Positions 1-8,132 of a stretch of DNA of 64,000 nt are shown here, one piece after another. This DNA comes from Nocardioides pini. Its GTDB lineage: Bacteria; Actinomycetota; Actinomycetes; Propionibacteriales; Nocardioidaceae. Where the stretch lies: positions 678,770 to 742,769 of the forward strand of contig NZ_JAPPUX010000002.1 of NCBI RefSeq assembly GCF_026712185.1, written 5' to 3'. The stretch's first letter is position 1; each line of letters begins with the position of its first letter. A model generated the notes under the pieces. That model saw only the letters and a program-made list of their open reading frames with translations, was not told the DNA's origin and did not search any database. The translations under genes and the position numbers were made by a program.

Positions 1-830
1 CAGGTGGTGAGCGTCGGCAGCACGTACCAACGGCTCCCCGCGACAGCCGTCGCCGCGGTCATGACCAGCAGGATCGCGGCGCCGTACACCCAGTCGGGAG
101 GGTCGGCGAGGACGAGCGCGATCGCTGCCAGCGCGCCGATGACCACGTCGCCGAGGCGGTCCAGGGACCGCAGCCTCTGCGTCGGCGGGTCCGGGCGCAT
201 CACCAGGAGCGCGGCTGCGGGGGCCCACCCGACGTGCTCGAGCGACGCGGCGAAGCCGATGGCGGCGCAGACGGCACCGGTGACCCCGGCGACCCATCCG
301 TAGGTCACCAGCAGCGCGGGAGGCGGCGTCGGCGCTCGAGGGGCCGGCGGTGCGGGGTGCTCCGGCCAGGCCAGCGCGACCAGGACCGACCACGCCGTCC
401 CGACCAAGAGGTCGAGCGCGAGTCCTGCGACCTCCCCGGCCCCCGGGTAGCTGAGCCCCACGGCGAACAACGGCAGGCAGATGACGAGACCGAGCATGCT
501 GACCGGGCCCGGGCGCGCTGCCACGACGTGGCCCAGCAGGCCGCCGGCGAGGGCGAGACCGAGGGTCGCCACGACCGGCCACTGGGCGAGGAACCCGCCC
601 AGGAAGACCGAGAGAGCCGCCAGCACGCCGACGAGGCCGGACCGGAGGCGTGCCGGGCGACCCGGCGCCAACGGCAGTGAGCACACCGGGAGCAGGCCGA
701 CCGCCAGTGCCGCGGCCGCCTGGACGTCCCACAGCGCCACGGCTGCGGCCGGGGCGGCCGTGACCGCCCCTCGGAGGGCGCCGTTCCACTGCCACCTCAC
801 CGCCGCCCCCGAGCTGGAGTGCGGCTTCAC
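1..830 (-). CDS. FUSC-family membrane transporter, partial (C-terminus beyond window)
   Basis: The minus strand is open from about position 880 to the window edge and reads as an integral membrane protein of about 276 visible residues. Alternating hydrophobic helices are followed by a stretch H-V-G-W-A-P-A-A-A-L-L-V-M-R-P-D, then R-L-R-S-L-D-R-L-G-D, then another helix. This matches the FUSC/YccS pattern of a Trp-Ala-Pro helix followed by an Arg-rich loop, a family linked to export of aromatic acids and similar compounds. The GTG at 830 is the chosen start, but its ribosome binding site is weak and an in-frame GTG at 800 is an alternative. It is divergent from the SRPBCC operon. The exported substrate is unknown. 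Confidence 0.7.
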   Translation of the reverse strand, partial: MKPHSSSGAAVRWQWNGALRGAVTAAPAAAVALWDVQAAAALAVGLLPVCSLPLAPGRPARLRSGLVGVLAALSVFLGGFLAQWPVVATLGLALAGGLLGHVVAARPGPVSMLGLVICLPLFAVGLSYPGAGEVAGLALDLLVGTAWSVLVALAWPEHPAPPAPRAPTPPPALLVTYGWVAGVTGAVCAAIGFAASLEHVGWAPAAALLVMRPDPPTQRLRSLDRLGDVVIGALAAIALVLADPPDWVYGAAILLVMTAATAVAGSRWYVLPTLTT

Positions 831-907
831 CGTGCGATCCAACGATGCGTCCGCCCGTCGGAGCCTCCCCCGGGCGGGGTGACAACCCGCTCGATTCGCG
901 CAATCAA

Positions 908-951
908 TGGTTGCGCTTCCCGGCGACCGGGCGTAGCGTGAAACGCAACCA
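908..951. promoter_or_regulatory. 8-bp inverted repeat, candidate ArsR operator
   Basis: TGGTTGCG at 908-915 is mirrored by CGCAACCA at 944-951, just ahead of the start at 971 of an operon that encodes its own ArsR-type repressor. The placement over the probable promoter suggests autoregulation. That role is inferred from position only. Confidence 0.45.
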
Positions 952-970
952 CTAGTTGCAGGAGGGCGTC

Positions 971-1429
971 ATGGAGCTGGGAACCATCGAGCGCGAGCTC
1001 TACGTCGAGGCGGCACCGGAGATCGTCTTCGACGTGGTGAGCAACCCGGACCACGTGAAGCAGTGGTGGTCCGACGACGCCCGCTACGAGACGGTGGTCG
1101 GCTCGGAGGGCGAGATCCTGTTCGCCGACGCGGACGGCGGGAAGGTCGAGGCGTTCACCGTCGTCGACGTGCAACCGCCCACCCGCTTCTCGTTCCGCTG
1201 GACGCACCCCGCCGGGGAGGACGCGGCCGAGGGCAACTCGCTGCTCGTGACGTTCGAGCTCGTGCCCCAGGGAGACGGAACGCTCGTGCGCTTCCGGGAG
1301 ACCGGGTTCCGCGAGCGCGGCTGGACGGACGCCGTGCGCGAGGCGACCTACGAGGACCACGTCCACGGGTGGGACCACTTCCTCCCCCGCCTCGTCGCCC
1401 ACGCCACGGCGGTGGGGGTCCGGTCATGA
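971..1429 (+). CDS. SRPBCC-domain protein (AHSA1-like)
   Basis: A 152-residue single-domain protein with the START/Bet v1-like pattern of the AHSA1 group: N-terminal I-E-R-E-L-Y-V-E-A-A-P-E-I-V-F-D, a central F-S-F-R-W strand and a C-terminal amphipathic helix containing W-D-H-F-L-P-R-L. The ATG at 971 is preceded by GGAGG at 961-965; an in-frame TTG at 956 is less likely. Its stop overlaps the ATG of the downstream ArsR regulator (ATGA). SRPBCC-ArsR pairs are very common in Actinobacteria, where the SRPBCC protein is presumed to bind a hydrophobic ligand. No catalytic role can be assigned. Confidence 0.88.
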   Translation: MELGTIERELYVEAAPEIVFDVVSNPDHVKQWWSDDARYETVVGSEGEILFADADGGKVEAFTVVDVQPPTRFSFRWTHPAGEDAAEGNSLLVTFELVPQGDGTLVRFRETGFRERGWTDAVREATYEDHVHGWDHFLPRLVAHATAVGVRS

Positions 1430-1773
1430 GCGCCCCCGTCGACGACGCGCTGTGGTCGGCGATCGGCGACCCCACCCGCCGACGCGTGATCGACCTGCTG
1501 CTGGCCGCGGGCTCGGGCACGTCGACCTCGCTCAGCGAGCGGCTCCCGGTGAGCCGGCAGGCAGTCGCGAAGCACCTGGCCGTGCTCGACGGGGCGGGAC
1601 TCGTGCACGGCCAGACCGCCGGACGCGAGCGCCACTACCGGATCGACGAGGAGCAGCTCGCCCGGGCGCTCGCGCAGCTCGACGCCGTGAGCACCGCATG
1701 GGACGGCCGGCTCCAGCGCATCAAGCGCCTCGCCGAGGCGCTGCAGGACCAGACCACGAAAGGATCGACATGA
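1426..1773 (+). CDS. ArsR-family winged-helix regulator
   Basis: A 115-residue protein of normal length for a small ArsR/SmtB repressor. The N-terminus reads W-S-A-I-G-D-P-T-R-R-R-V-I-D-L-L, the recognition helix is V-S-R-Q-A-V-A-K-H-L-A-V-L, and a wing follows (G-R-E-R-H-Y-R-I). No cysteine-rich metal site is visible, which fits the metal-independent ArsR type paired with SRPBCC proteins. It overlaps both neighbours by four bases (ATGA at 1426 and at 1770), so the three genes are probably translationally coupled. The likely operator is the inverted repeat at 908-951. Confidence 0.92.
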   Translation: MSAPVDDALWSAIGDPTRRRVIDLLLAAGSGTSTSLSERLPVSRQAVAKHLAVLDGAGLVHGQTAGRERHYRIDEEQLARALAQLDAVSTAWDGRLQRIKRLAEALQDQTTKGST

Positions 1774-2255
1774 ACGACCTCACGCACACCATCACGGTCG
1801 ACGCGACGCCGCAGGAGGCGTACGACGCCATCGTCGACGTCCGCTCCTGGTGGGGCGCGACCAACATCGTCGGCGCCACCGACCAGCTGGGCGCCGACTG
1901 GTTCTACCTGGTGCCGGACCTCCACTACTCCAAGCAGCGCACCGTCGAGCTCGTCGCGGGCGAGCGCGTCGTGTGGGAGTTCACCGACGGCCACCTCGAC
2001 TTCATCGACGACAAGCAGGAGTGGATCGGGACGACGGGGCGCTTCGACATCACCCGCACGGGCGACGGGACGACGGTCACCTTCACGCACGAGGGCCTGG
2101 CCGCGAGTGACGAGTGCTTCGAGGTCTGCCACGACGCCTGGCGGCACTACATCACCGAGAGCCTCCGCCAGCGGATCCTGACCGGCCGCGGCACGATGCG
2201 GACCCGCGAGGAGGACCTGGCAGCGGTGGGCCAGCACGCCCCGTCCCGGCAGTAG
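1770..2255 (+). CDS. SRPBCC-domain protein, second copy in operon
   Basis: A 161-residue SRPBCC/AHSA1-type protein: T-I-T-V-D-A-T-P-Q-E-A-Y-D-A-I, a W-W motif near residue 30, then beta strands and a long C-terminal helix (H-D-A-W-R-H-Y-I). It begins inside the ArsR stop codon and ends one base before the stop of a convergent membrane gene. It is diverged from the first SRPBCC protein, so this is not a recent duplication. Ligand and function are unknown; control by the same ArsR protein is inferred from the operon. Confidence 0.88.
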   Translation: MNDLTHTITVDATPQEAYDAIVDVRSWWGATNIVGATDQLGADWFYLVPDLHYSKQRTVELVAGERVVWEFTDGHLDFIDDKQEWIGTTGRFDITRTGDGTTVTFTHEGLAASDECFEVCHDAWRHYITESLRQRILTGRGTMRTREEDLAAVGQHAPSRQ

Positions 2256-2256
2256 C

Positions 2257-2991
2257 TCAGGCCACCAGAACGAACGACCCCAGCGCGACCAGCCAGGAGG
2301 CGAACGACCCGAGCAGGAAGTACTCCGTCATCTCGTGGACCGTCTGCTGCTCGTGGCGCGACGACAGCTCGGGGAACCGGAGCAACCCCTTGGCCGCGAC
2401 GACGACGCTGGCCGCGGTCACCTGACCGCCGAGGGCGAGGGCGAGGATGAAGACCCGCTCGAGCGGGCCCAGGAGGCGGCCACCCTTGAGCTGGGTCGGA
2501 GGCATCCCGCCGTCGGATCGCGGGTTGATCGTGCCGGTCGCCTTGAGCACCAGCCGCACCAGCACGTTGCCGGTGGACAGCTGGATCGCGAAGGCGCCGA
2601 CCAGCAGCAGGAACCGGTCGGCCGAGATCGAGCCCAGGTCGGCGATGGCGAGCGACTCCAGCCACCGCGCGAGCGGGCCCCCTGCGGACGGCGCGAGCCC
2701 CGAGCAGGCGATCACCCCCACCAGCGAGGCGAGGAAGACGCCCAGCGGCAGTCGCGCGGCCTTCGGGCCGGGATGGCCGAAGCCCCACGTCACGGTCAGC
2801 CCCCACACGAGGACGACGACCACGATGACCAGCAGCGCGGCGACGTCGCGTCCGGACGTCAGCCCCGCGAGCAGGCCGACGCACAACGCCACCAGCGCCC
2901 CGACGCACTCGGGCAGGTAGCGCGTGCGGCGCACCGAGTGGGTCAGGTCGGTGACCGCGAAGCCGATCAGCAGGATCCCGAGCCAGCTCAT
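2257..2991 (-). CDS. Multi-pass membrane protein coupled to SatD regulator
   Basis: A 244-residue protein with about six hydrophobic helices. The N-terminus M-S-W-L-G-I-L-L-I-G-F-A-V-T-D enters the membrane directly, and a cytoplasmic stretch (G-G-M-P-P-T-Q-L-K-G-G-R-L-L-G) separates the last helices. The ATG at 2991 overlaps the stop of the upstream SatD-type gene (2988-2991), so the two form a coupled pair. A DUF3307-like or SatE-like identity would fit the pairing with SatD, but I cannot confirm it from sequence. No enzymatic motif is visible. Confidence 0.8.
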   Translation of the reverse strand: MSWLGILLIGFAVTDLTHSVRRTRYLPECVGALVALCVGLLAGLTSGRDVAALLVIVVVVLVWGLTVTWGFGHPGPKAARLPLGVFLASLVGVIACSGLAPSAGGPLARWLESLAIADLGSISADRFLLLVGAFAIQLSTGNVLVRLVLKATGTINPRSDGGMPPTQLKGGRLLGPLERVFILALALGGQVTAASVVVAAKGLLRFPELSSRHEQQTVHEMTEYFLLGSFASWLVALGSFVLVA

Positions 2992-3659
2992 CGATCTCCT
3001 TCTCCGGTGTCGCGCCCGCGGCCGGGCGCGAGCAGGTCGTGGGCGGCGACGATCGCCGCCAGTCCGTCGGCGCGCACCCGCTGCGACACCGCGGACGCGC
3101 TGATGCCCAACGCCTCGGCGACGTCGCGCTGGCTCACGTGGGACAGCAGACCACGCAGCACCGACACCGAGCGCTCCGACAGGCCGGTGACCCGCTCGTC
3201 GCGCAGCACCAGCCCGGCATTGACCAGCCCGGGGTCGGGCGCGTCGGCCGCCCCCTCCGCGACGACGTACGCCGTGCGGAGCCAGCGCTGACCGGGGCTC
3301 GCCTCGGCGCTGGCGACGGCCTCGATCCCGGCGCGGGCGGCCCACCAGCCCGGGCCGTCCTCGATCCCCGCCTCGCCGTCGAGCACGGTGGTCGCGCCCC
3401 AGCCGATGCCGTGCCGGATGTCGTACGCCGGGAGCAGCCGCACTCGCACCAGGAGCGTCGCCTGCACCGCCTCGGCGACCGTCGCGAAGGCACCCTGGTA
3501 CTCGTCACCGACGGTGACCCACATCGGTCGCAGCGGTCGGAGCAGGTCGTTGACCTCGGCGAGCGCCGCGGCGAGGTGCTGGTGCAGGACGGTGCGGTCC
3601 TGCGATGATCGGGACCTGACCAGGTCCCCGATCAGGGTCGCCACGACGGTCTCAGCCAT
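2988..3659 (-). CDS. SatD-family protein with C-terminal helix-turn-helix
   Basis: A 223-residue protein. The N-terminal half (V-V-A-T-L-I-G-D-L-V-R-S-R, later W-V-T-V-G-D-E-Y-Q-G-A-F) matches the SatD family named for the acid-tolerance sat locus of Streptococcus. The C-terminal about 60 residues contain a clear helix-turn-helix: V-S-Q-R-D-V-A-E-A-L-G-I-S-A-S-A-V-S-Q-R. The combination suggests a ligand-sensing regulator. Two ATGAAG-N7-CTTCAT sites lie 10-57 bases upstream of the start and fit autoregulation. It is coupled to the downstream membrane gene. Confidence 0.85.
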   Translation of the reverse strand: MAETVVATLIGDLVRSRSSQDRTVLHQHLAAALAEVNDLLRPLRPMWVTVGDEYQGAFATVAEAVQATLLVRVRLLPAYDIRHGIGWGATTVLDGEAGIEDGPGWWAARAGIEAVASAEASPGQRWLRTAYVVAEGAADAPDPGLVNAGLVLRDERVTGLSERSVSVLRGLLSHVSQRDVAEALGISASAVSQRVRADGLAAIVAAHDLLAPGRGRDTGEGDR

Positions 3660-3668
3660 CCCCCGATG

Positions 3669-3716
3669 ATGAAGGTCATTGCTTCATTTGTCCACGGATG
3701 AAGCAAAAGGCTTCAT
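3669..3716. promoter_or_regulatory. Twin 19-bp operators ATGAAG-N7-CTTCAT
   Basis: Two copies of ATGAAG-N7-CTTCAT lie at 3669-3687 and 3698-3716, 29 bp centre to centre, with different 7-bp spacers. The first sits immediately upstream of the SatD-type gene's ribosome binding site; the second overlaps the glnE stop codon. Identical arms with unrelated spacers are the mark of a dimeric repressor, most likely the SatD-HTH protein itself (inference). Confidence 0.65.
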
Positions 3717-6715
3717 TCCCAGAACACTCGCTCGACCACCGCGTGGGCGCGTCGCGTGGTGCGCAGGTAGTCGTTGACGAACTGGTCCGACGCCCCCTGG
3801 GGATAGCCCAGGACCTGCGCGACCGCCGCGCGTTCGCGCGCGTCGCGGGGCAGCTGGTCGGAGGGGCGGCCGCGGACGAGGGTCACGGCGTTGCGCACCC
3901 GGCTCACCAGCCGCCACGCCTCGGCCAGGGTCGCGGCGTCGTCCGCCGAGATCAGGTCGGCGTCGACCGCCGCCTGCAGCGCGGGCAGCGTCTGGGGCGT
4001 CCGCAGCCCCTCCACGGTGCCGGCGTGCCGCATCTGCAGCAGCTGCACCGTCCACTCGACGTCGGCGAGGCCGCCCCGCCCGAGCTTGAGGTGGGTGTGC
4101 CGGTCGGCGCCCCGCGGCAGCCGCTCGTCGTCGACGCGCGCCTTGATCCGGCGCACCTCGACCACCGCGGAGTCCGGGATCCCATCGACCGGGAAGCGCA
4201 GCGGGTCGATGAGCTCGGTGAAGCGGGCGCGCAGGTCGGGGTCGCCCGCGACGGCGTCGGCCCGCAGCAGCGCCTGGAACTCCCACACGTGGGACCACTT
4301 CGCGTAGTAGGCGGCGTAGGACTCGACCGTGCGCACCATCGGTCCGTTCTTGCCCTCGGGACGCAGGTCGGCGTCGACCTCCAGCGGCGGGTCGCTCGCC
4401 GGCAGCGACAGCAGGCGTCGCACCTCCGTGACCACAGCGGTGGCGTACGACGACGCGGCCTGCGCGTCGACGCCGTCGGCCGGCTCGTGCACGAACATCA
4501 CGTCGGCGTCGCTGCCGTAGGACAGCTCGAAGCCGCCGTAGCGGCCCATCGCGATCACCGCGATCCGCGCGGCGGGGGCGTCCAGCCCGCGCTGCCGGCG
4601 CACGGACTCGGTCGCGATGTCGAGCGTCGCCTGCAGCGTCGCGTCGGTGAGCCGGCTCAGGCCCTGCCCGACCAGCGCGACGTCGGTGCCCGCCACGAGG
4701 TCCCCGCAGGCGATCCGCAGCAGCTCGCGACGGCGGACGGCACGCACCGCCGCGACGGCGGCCTCCGGCGTCTCGGCCCGCTCGACGAGGGCCTGCATCT
4801 CCGCGAGCGCGGCCTCGGCGCTCAACGGGACGAGCGACTCCCCGAGCATCTTCACGCCCTGCGGCTCGCGCTCGAGCAGGTCGGTGGCGTAGCGCGACGT
4901 GCCGAGGACGACGGCGAGCCGCTGGGCGACCTCGCCCTCGTCGCGCAGCATCGTCAGGTACCACGGGCTGCGCCCCAGGCTCTCGCTGATCCGGCGGAAG
5001 CCGAACAGCCCCGCGTCCGGGTCGGGCGAGTCGGCGAACCACTCCAGCAGCACCGGCAGCAGCGTGCGCTGGATGTCGGAGGTGCGGGAGACGCCGCTCG
5101 TCAGCGCCTCGAGGTGGCGCAGCGCGGCCCGCGGGTCGGCGTACCCCAGCGCGGACAGCCGGGCCTCGGCGGCCTCCAGCGACAGCCGCGCCTCCGGACC
5201 CGGGAGCTTGGCGACGGCGCCGAGCAGCGGGCGGTAGAACAGCTTCTCGTGCAGCCGGCGCACCTCGCGCCGGTGGTGGCGCCACTGGCGCTCGAGCTGG
5301 GCGGCCGGCTCGGAGTAGATGCCGATCGACCGGCCCAGCCGCCGCAGCGACGCCTCGTCGTCGGGCAGGACGTGGGTGCGCCGCAGCTGGTGCAGCTGGA
5401 TGCGGTGCTCGAGCGTGCGGAGGAACGTGTAGGCCTCGTGGAGCTTCTCGCCGTCCTCACGGCCGACGTAGCCGCCCTCGGTGAGCCGGGTGAGCGCGCT
5501 CAGCGTCGCGCCCTCCCGCAGCGACGGGTCGGGCCTGCCGTGCACGAGCTGGAGCAGCTGGACGGCGAACTCGACGTCGCGCAGGCCGCCCGAGCCGAGC
5601 TTGATCTGCCGCTCCGCCTCGTGGGCGGGGATGTGGTCCACCACCCGGCGCCGCATCGCCTGCACGTCGGCCACGAAGCCGTCGCGGCCGGCGGCGCTCC
5701 ACACCATCGGTGCGACCATCTCGCAGTAGCGACGGCCCAGGTCGGCGTCGCCGGCCACCGGCCGCGCCTTGAGGAGCGCCTGGAACTCCCAGGTCTTGGC
5801 CCACTTCTCGTAGTAGCCCTGGTGGCTGGCGAGGGTCCGGACCAGCGGCCCCTGGCTGCCCTCCGGCCGGAGGTTGGCGTCCACCGGCCAGATCGTGCCC
5901 TCGCGGGTGTGGTCGGAGCAGATCCGCATCAGGTGCGAGGCGAGCTGGGTGGCCGCCCGCAGCGCGACGCCGTCGTCCGCGCCACCCGACCCCGACCCCG
6001 ACCCCGACCCCGCCGGCTCGTAGACGAACACCACGTCCACGTCGGAGATGTAGTTGAGCTCGTGGCCCCCGCACTTGCCCATCGCGATGACCGCGAGGCG
6101 CACGGCGTGCGCGGGCTCGCCGACGCGGGCGCGGGCGACGGCGAGGGCGGCGTCGAGGGTCGCGGCGGCCAGGTCGGAGATCTCGGCGGCGGCGTCGTCG
6201 AGGCCGACGTGGTGGGCGAGGTCCCGCGAGGCCAGCCGCAGCAGGTGGCGGCGGTACTCCACCCGCAGGGCGTCGACCGCCTCCTTGTCGGGCACCTCCG
6301 CCACGGGCTCGTCGGCGCGCGGGTCCGCGCCGACGACGCCGAGCATCGCCTCGCGCAGGGCGTACGCCGGGGTGCGGGTGCTGCCCAGCGTCGGGTCGGT
6401 CAGCTCGCGCCACTGCTCCGGGTGGCGGACGAGGTGGTGGGCGAGCGCGGTGCTCGCGCCGAGCACGCTGCACAGCCGCATCGCGGTGCCCTCGTCGTCG
6501 GCGACCTCGGCGAGCATCGCCTGCCCGGAACCCTCCGACTGCTTGTCGAGGGCGTCGACGAGTCGCAGCAGCCCGTCGAGGGCGGCGTCGGGGTCGGCCG
6601 CCGCGGCGAGCTCGTCCACGAGCGGCGGGCCGGCGTCGCCGAGGCGCTCGACCCCGCGGGCCGCGGCGGCGCCGTCGACGAAGCCCTTGCGGACGTAGGT
6701 CCCGGCGGAGGTCAT
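3713..6715 (-). CDS. glnE: Bifunctional glutamine synthetase adenylyltransferase / adenylyl-removing enzyme
   Basis: A 1000-residue protein, full length for GlnE. It carries two nucleotidyltransferase domains, each with the G-G-x-E-L-x-Y-x-S-D-x-D signature: G-G-H-E-L-N-Y-I-S-D-V-D near residue 217 and G-G-F-E-L-S-Y-G-S-D-A-D near residue 725. Both look intact, so both adenylylation and deadenylylation of glutamine synthetase are expected. Intervening helical domains include H-L-K-L-G-R-G-G-L-A-D-V-E-W near the C-terminus. The gene starts 17 bases after glnA2 ends, the arrangement seen in mycobacteria. A (Gly-Ser)n linker follows the first active site. Its stop lies inside the second SatD-type operator. 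Confidence 0.97.
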   Translation of the reverse strand: MTSAGTYVRKGFVDGAAAARGVERLGDAGPPLVDELAAAADPDAALDGLLRLVDALDKQSEGSGQAMLAEVADDEGTAMRLCSVLGASTALAHHLVRHPEQWRELTDPTLGSTRTPAYALREAMLGVVGADPRADEPVAEVPDKEAVDALRVEYRRHLLRLASRDLAHHVGLDDAAAEISDLAAATLDAALAVARARVGEPAHAVRLAVIAMGKCGGHELNYISDVDVVFVYEPAGSGSGSGSGGADDGVALRAATQLASHLMRICSDHTREGTIWPVDANLRPEGSQGPLVRTLASHQGYYEKWAKTWEFQALLKARPVAGDADLGRRYCEMVAPMVWSAAGRDGFVADVQAMRRRVVDHIPAHEAERQIKLGSGGLRDVEFAVQLLQLVHGRPDPSLREGATLSALTRLTEGGYVGREDGEKLHEAYTFLRTLEHRIQLHQLRRTHVLPDDEASLRRLGRSIGIYSEPAAQLERQWRHHRREVRRLHEKLFYRPLLGAVAKLPGPEARLSLEAAEARLSALGYADPRAALRHLEALTSGVSRTSDIQRTLLPVLLEWFADSPDPDAGLFGFRRISESLGRSPWYLTMLRDEGEVAQRLAVVLGTSRYATDLLEREPQGVKMLGESLVPLSAEAALAEMQALVERAETPEAAVAAVRAVRRRELLRIACGDLVAGTDVALVGQGLSRLTDATLQATLDIATESVRRQRGLDAPAARIAVIAMGRYGGFELSYGSDADVMFVHEPADGVDAQAASSYATAVVTEVRRLLSLPASDPPLEVDADLRPEGKNGPMVRTVESYAAYYAKWSHVWEFQALLRADAVAGDPDLRARFTELIDPLRFPVDGIPDSAVVEVRRIKARVDDERLPRGADRHTHLKLGRGGLADVEWTVQLLQMRHAGTVEGLRTPQTLPALQAAVDADLISADDAATLAEAWRLVSRVRNAVTLVRGRPSDQLPRDARERAAVAQVLGYPQGASDQFVNDYLRTTRRAHAVVERVFWE
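5989..6012. repeat. Hexanucleotide tandem repeat ACCCCG x4 in glnE
   Basis: Four perfect ACCCCG units encode a Gly-Ser run on the minus strand, directly after the first GlnE nucleotidyltransferase motif. Six-base units keep the frame when copy number changes. Confidence 0.85.
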
Positions 6716-6731
6716 CGGAGAGCCGCCGGTC

Positions 6732-8078
6732 TCAGAGGACCGGCAGCATCCGGTCGCGCTCGTAGGCGGAGACCTGGGTGCGGTACTCCTCCCACTCGGC
6801 GCGCTTGTTGCGCAGGAAGAAGTCGAAGACGTGCTCGCCCAGGGTCTCGGCCAGCAGCTCGGAGTCCTCGGCGATCCCGATGGCGTCCCACAGGCTGCGC
6901 GGCAGGGGCGAGATGCCCAGCGCCTTGCGCTCGCGCTCGGTGAGCGACCAGACGTCGTCCTCGGCCTCGCGCGGCAGCTCGTAGCCCTCCTCGATGCCCT
7001 TCATGCCGGCCCCGAGGACCACGGCGAAGGCGAGATAGGGGTTGCAGGCGGGGTCGATCGTGCGGAGCTCGACGCGCGTGGACTGGCCCTTGTTGGGCTT
7101 GTACATCGGCACGCGCACCATCGCGGAGCGGTTGTTGTGGCCCCAGCAGACGCCCGACGGCGCCTCGCCGCCTCCGAGGAGCCGCTTGTAGGAGTTGACC
7201 CACTGATTGGTGACGACGCTGATCTCGCTGGCGTGGCGCAGGATGCCGGCGATGAACTGCCGCCCCGTCTTCGAGAGCTGGTACTGCGCGCCGGCCTCGA
7301 AGAAGGCGTTGCGGTCGCCCTCGAAGAGCGACACGTGGGTGTGCATGCCCGACCCGGGGTGCGTCGTGAAGGGCTTGGGCATGAAGGAGGCCCAGATGCC
7401 CTGGCCGAGCGCGACCTCACGGATGACCGTGCGGAAGGTCATGATGTTGTCGGCGGTGGTGAGCGCGTCGGCGTAGCGCAGGTCGATCTCCTGCTGACCC
7501 GGGCCGCCCTCGTGGTGGCTGAACTCCACCGAGATGCCCATCGCCTCGAGCATCGTGATCGCCTCGCGGCGGAAGTCGGCGCCGCGCGACTGCGCCGTGT
7601 GGTCGAAGAACCCGCTGCGGTCCACCGGCACCGGCTCGTCGCCCTTCCCGGGCACGTCCTTGAACAGGTAGAACTCGATCTCGGGGTGGGTGTAGAAGGT
7701 GAACCCCTTGTCGGCGGCCGCGCCCAGCGTGCGCTTCAGCACGTGCCGCGGGTCGGCGTACGACGGGCTGCCGTCGGGCATCACGATGTCGCAGAACATG
7801 CGCGCCGTGGCCGGGCCGCCGTCCTCCCCCGTGCGCCAGGGCAGGATCTGGAACGTCGACGCGTCGGGGTGGGCGAGCATGTCGGACTCGTAGACGCGGG
7901 CGAAGCCCTCGATGGCGGAGCCGTCGAAGCCGATGCCCTCCTCGAAGGCGTTCTCGAGCTCGGCCGGTGCCACGCTCACGCTCTTGAGGAAGCCCAGCAC
8001 GTCGGTGAACCACAGCCGCACGAACCGGACGTCACGCTCCTCGAGCGCCCGGAGCACGAAGTCCTCTTGCTTGCCCAT
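6732..8078 (-). CDS. glnA: Glutamine synthetase, GlnA2-type
   Basis: A 448-residue class I glutamine synthetase making glutamine from glutamate, ammonia and ATP in the cytoplasm. Visible signatures are G-F-D-G-S-A-I-E-G-F near residue 50, E-I-E-F-Y-L-F, the metal-site region S-H-H-E-G-G-P-G-Q-Q-E, the N-x-S-x-R-x-P-type stretch N-N-R-S-A-M-V-R-V-P and T-I-D-P-A-C-N-P-Y. Length and the position next to glnE match GlnA2 of mycobacteria rather than the longer GlnA1. A segment G-Y-E-L-P-R-E-A-E resembles the N-L-Y-D-L-P adenylylation loop and keeps the tyrosine; whether GlnE modifies it cannot be read from sequence. The 54 bases upstream separate it from the preceding cassette. Confidence 0.96.
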   Translation of the reverse strand: MGKQEDFVLRALEERDVRFVRLWFTDVLGFLKSVSVAPAELENAFEEGIGFDGSAIEGFARVYESDMLAHPDASTFQILPWRTGEDGGPATARMFCDIVMPDGSPSYADPRHVLKRTLGAAADKGFTFYTHPEIEFYLFKDVPGKGDEPVPVDRSGFFDHTAQSRGADFRREAITMLEAMGISVEFSHHEGGPGQQEIDLRYADALTTADNIMTFRTVIREVALGQGIWASFMPKPFTTHPGSGMHTHVSLFEGDRNAFFEAGAQYQLSKTGRQFIAGILRHASEISVVTNQWVNSYKRLLGGGEAPSGVCWGHNNRSAMVRVPMYKPNKGQSTRVELRTIDPACNPYLAFAVVLGAGMKGIEEGYELPREAEDDVWSLTERERKALGISPLPRSLWDAIGIAEDSELLAETLGEHVFDFFLRNKRAEWEEYRTQVSAYERDRMLPVL

Positions 8079-8132
8079 GGCACCACCCTATTGGCACGGG
8101 CGGCCTGCGCTCGGCCGGTGTCAGCAGCCGGA

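Noticed and set aside
3698..6943. Open frame of over 1000 codons on the plus strand opposite glnE
   Set aside because: It is a codon-position shadow: repetitive Arg/Gly/His-rich composition with no domain, while the minus strand encodes complete GlnE.
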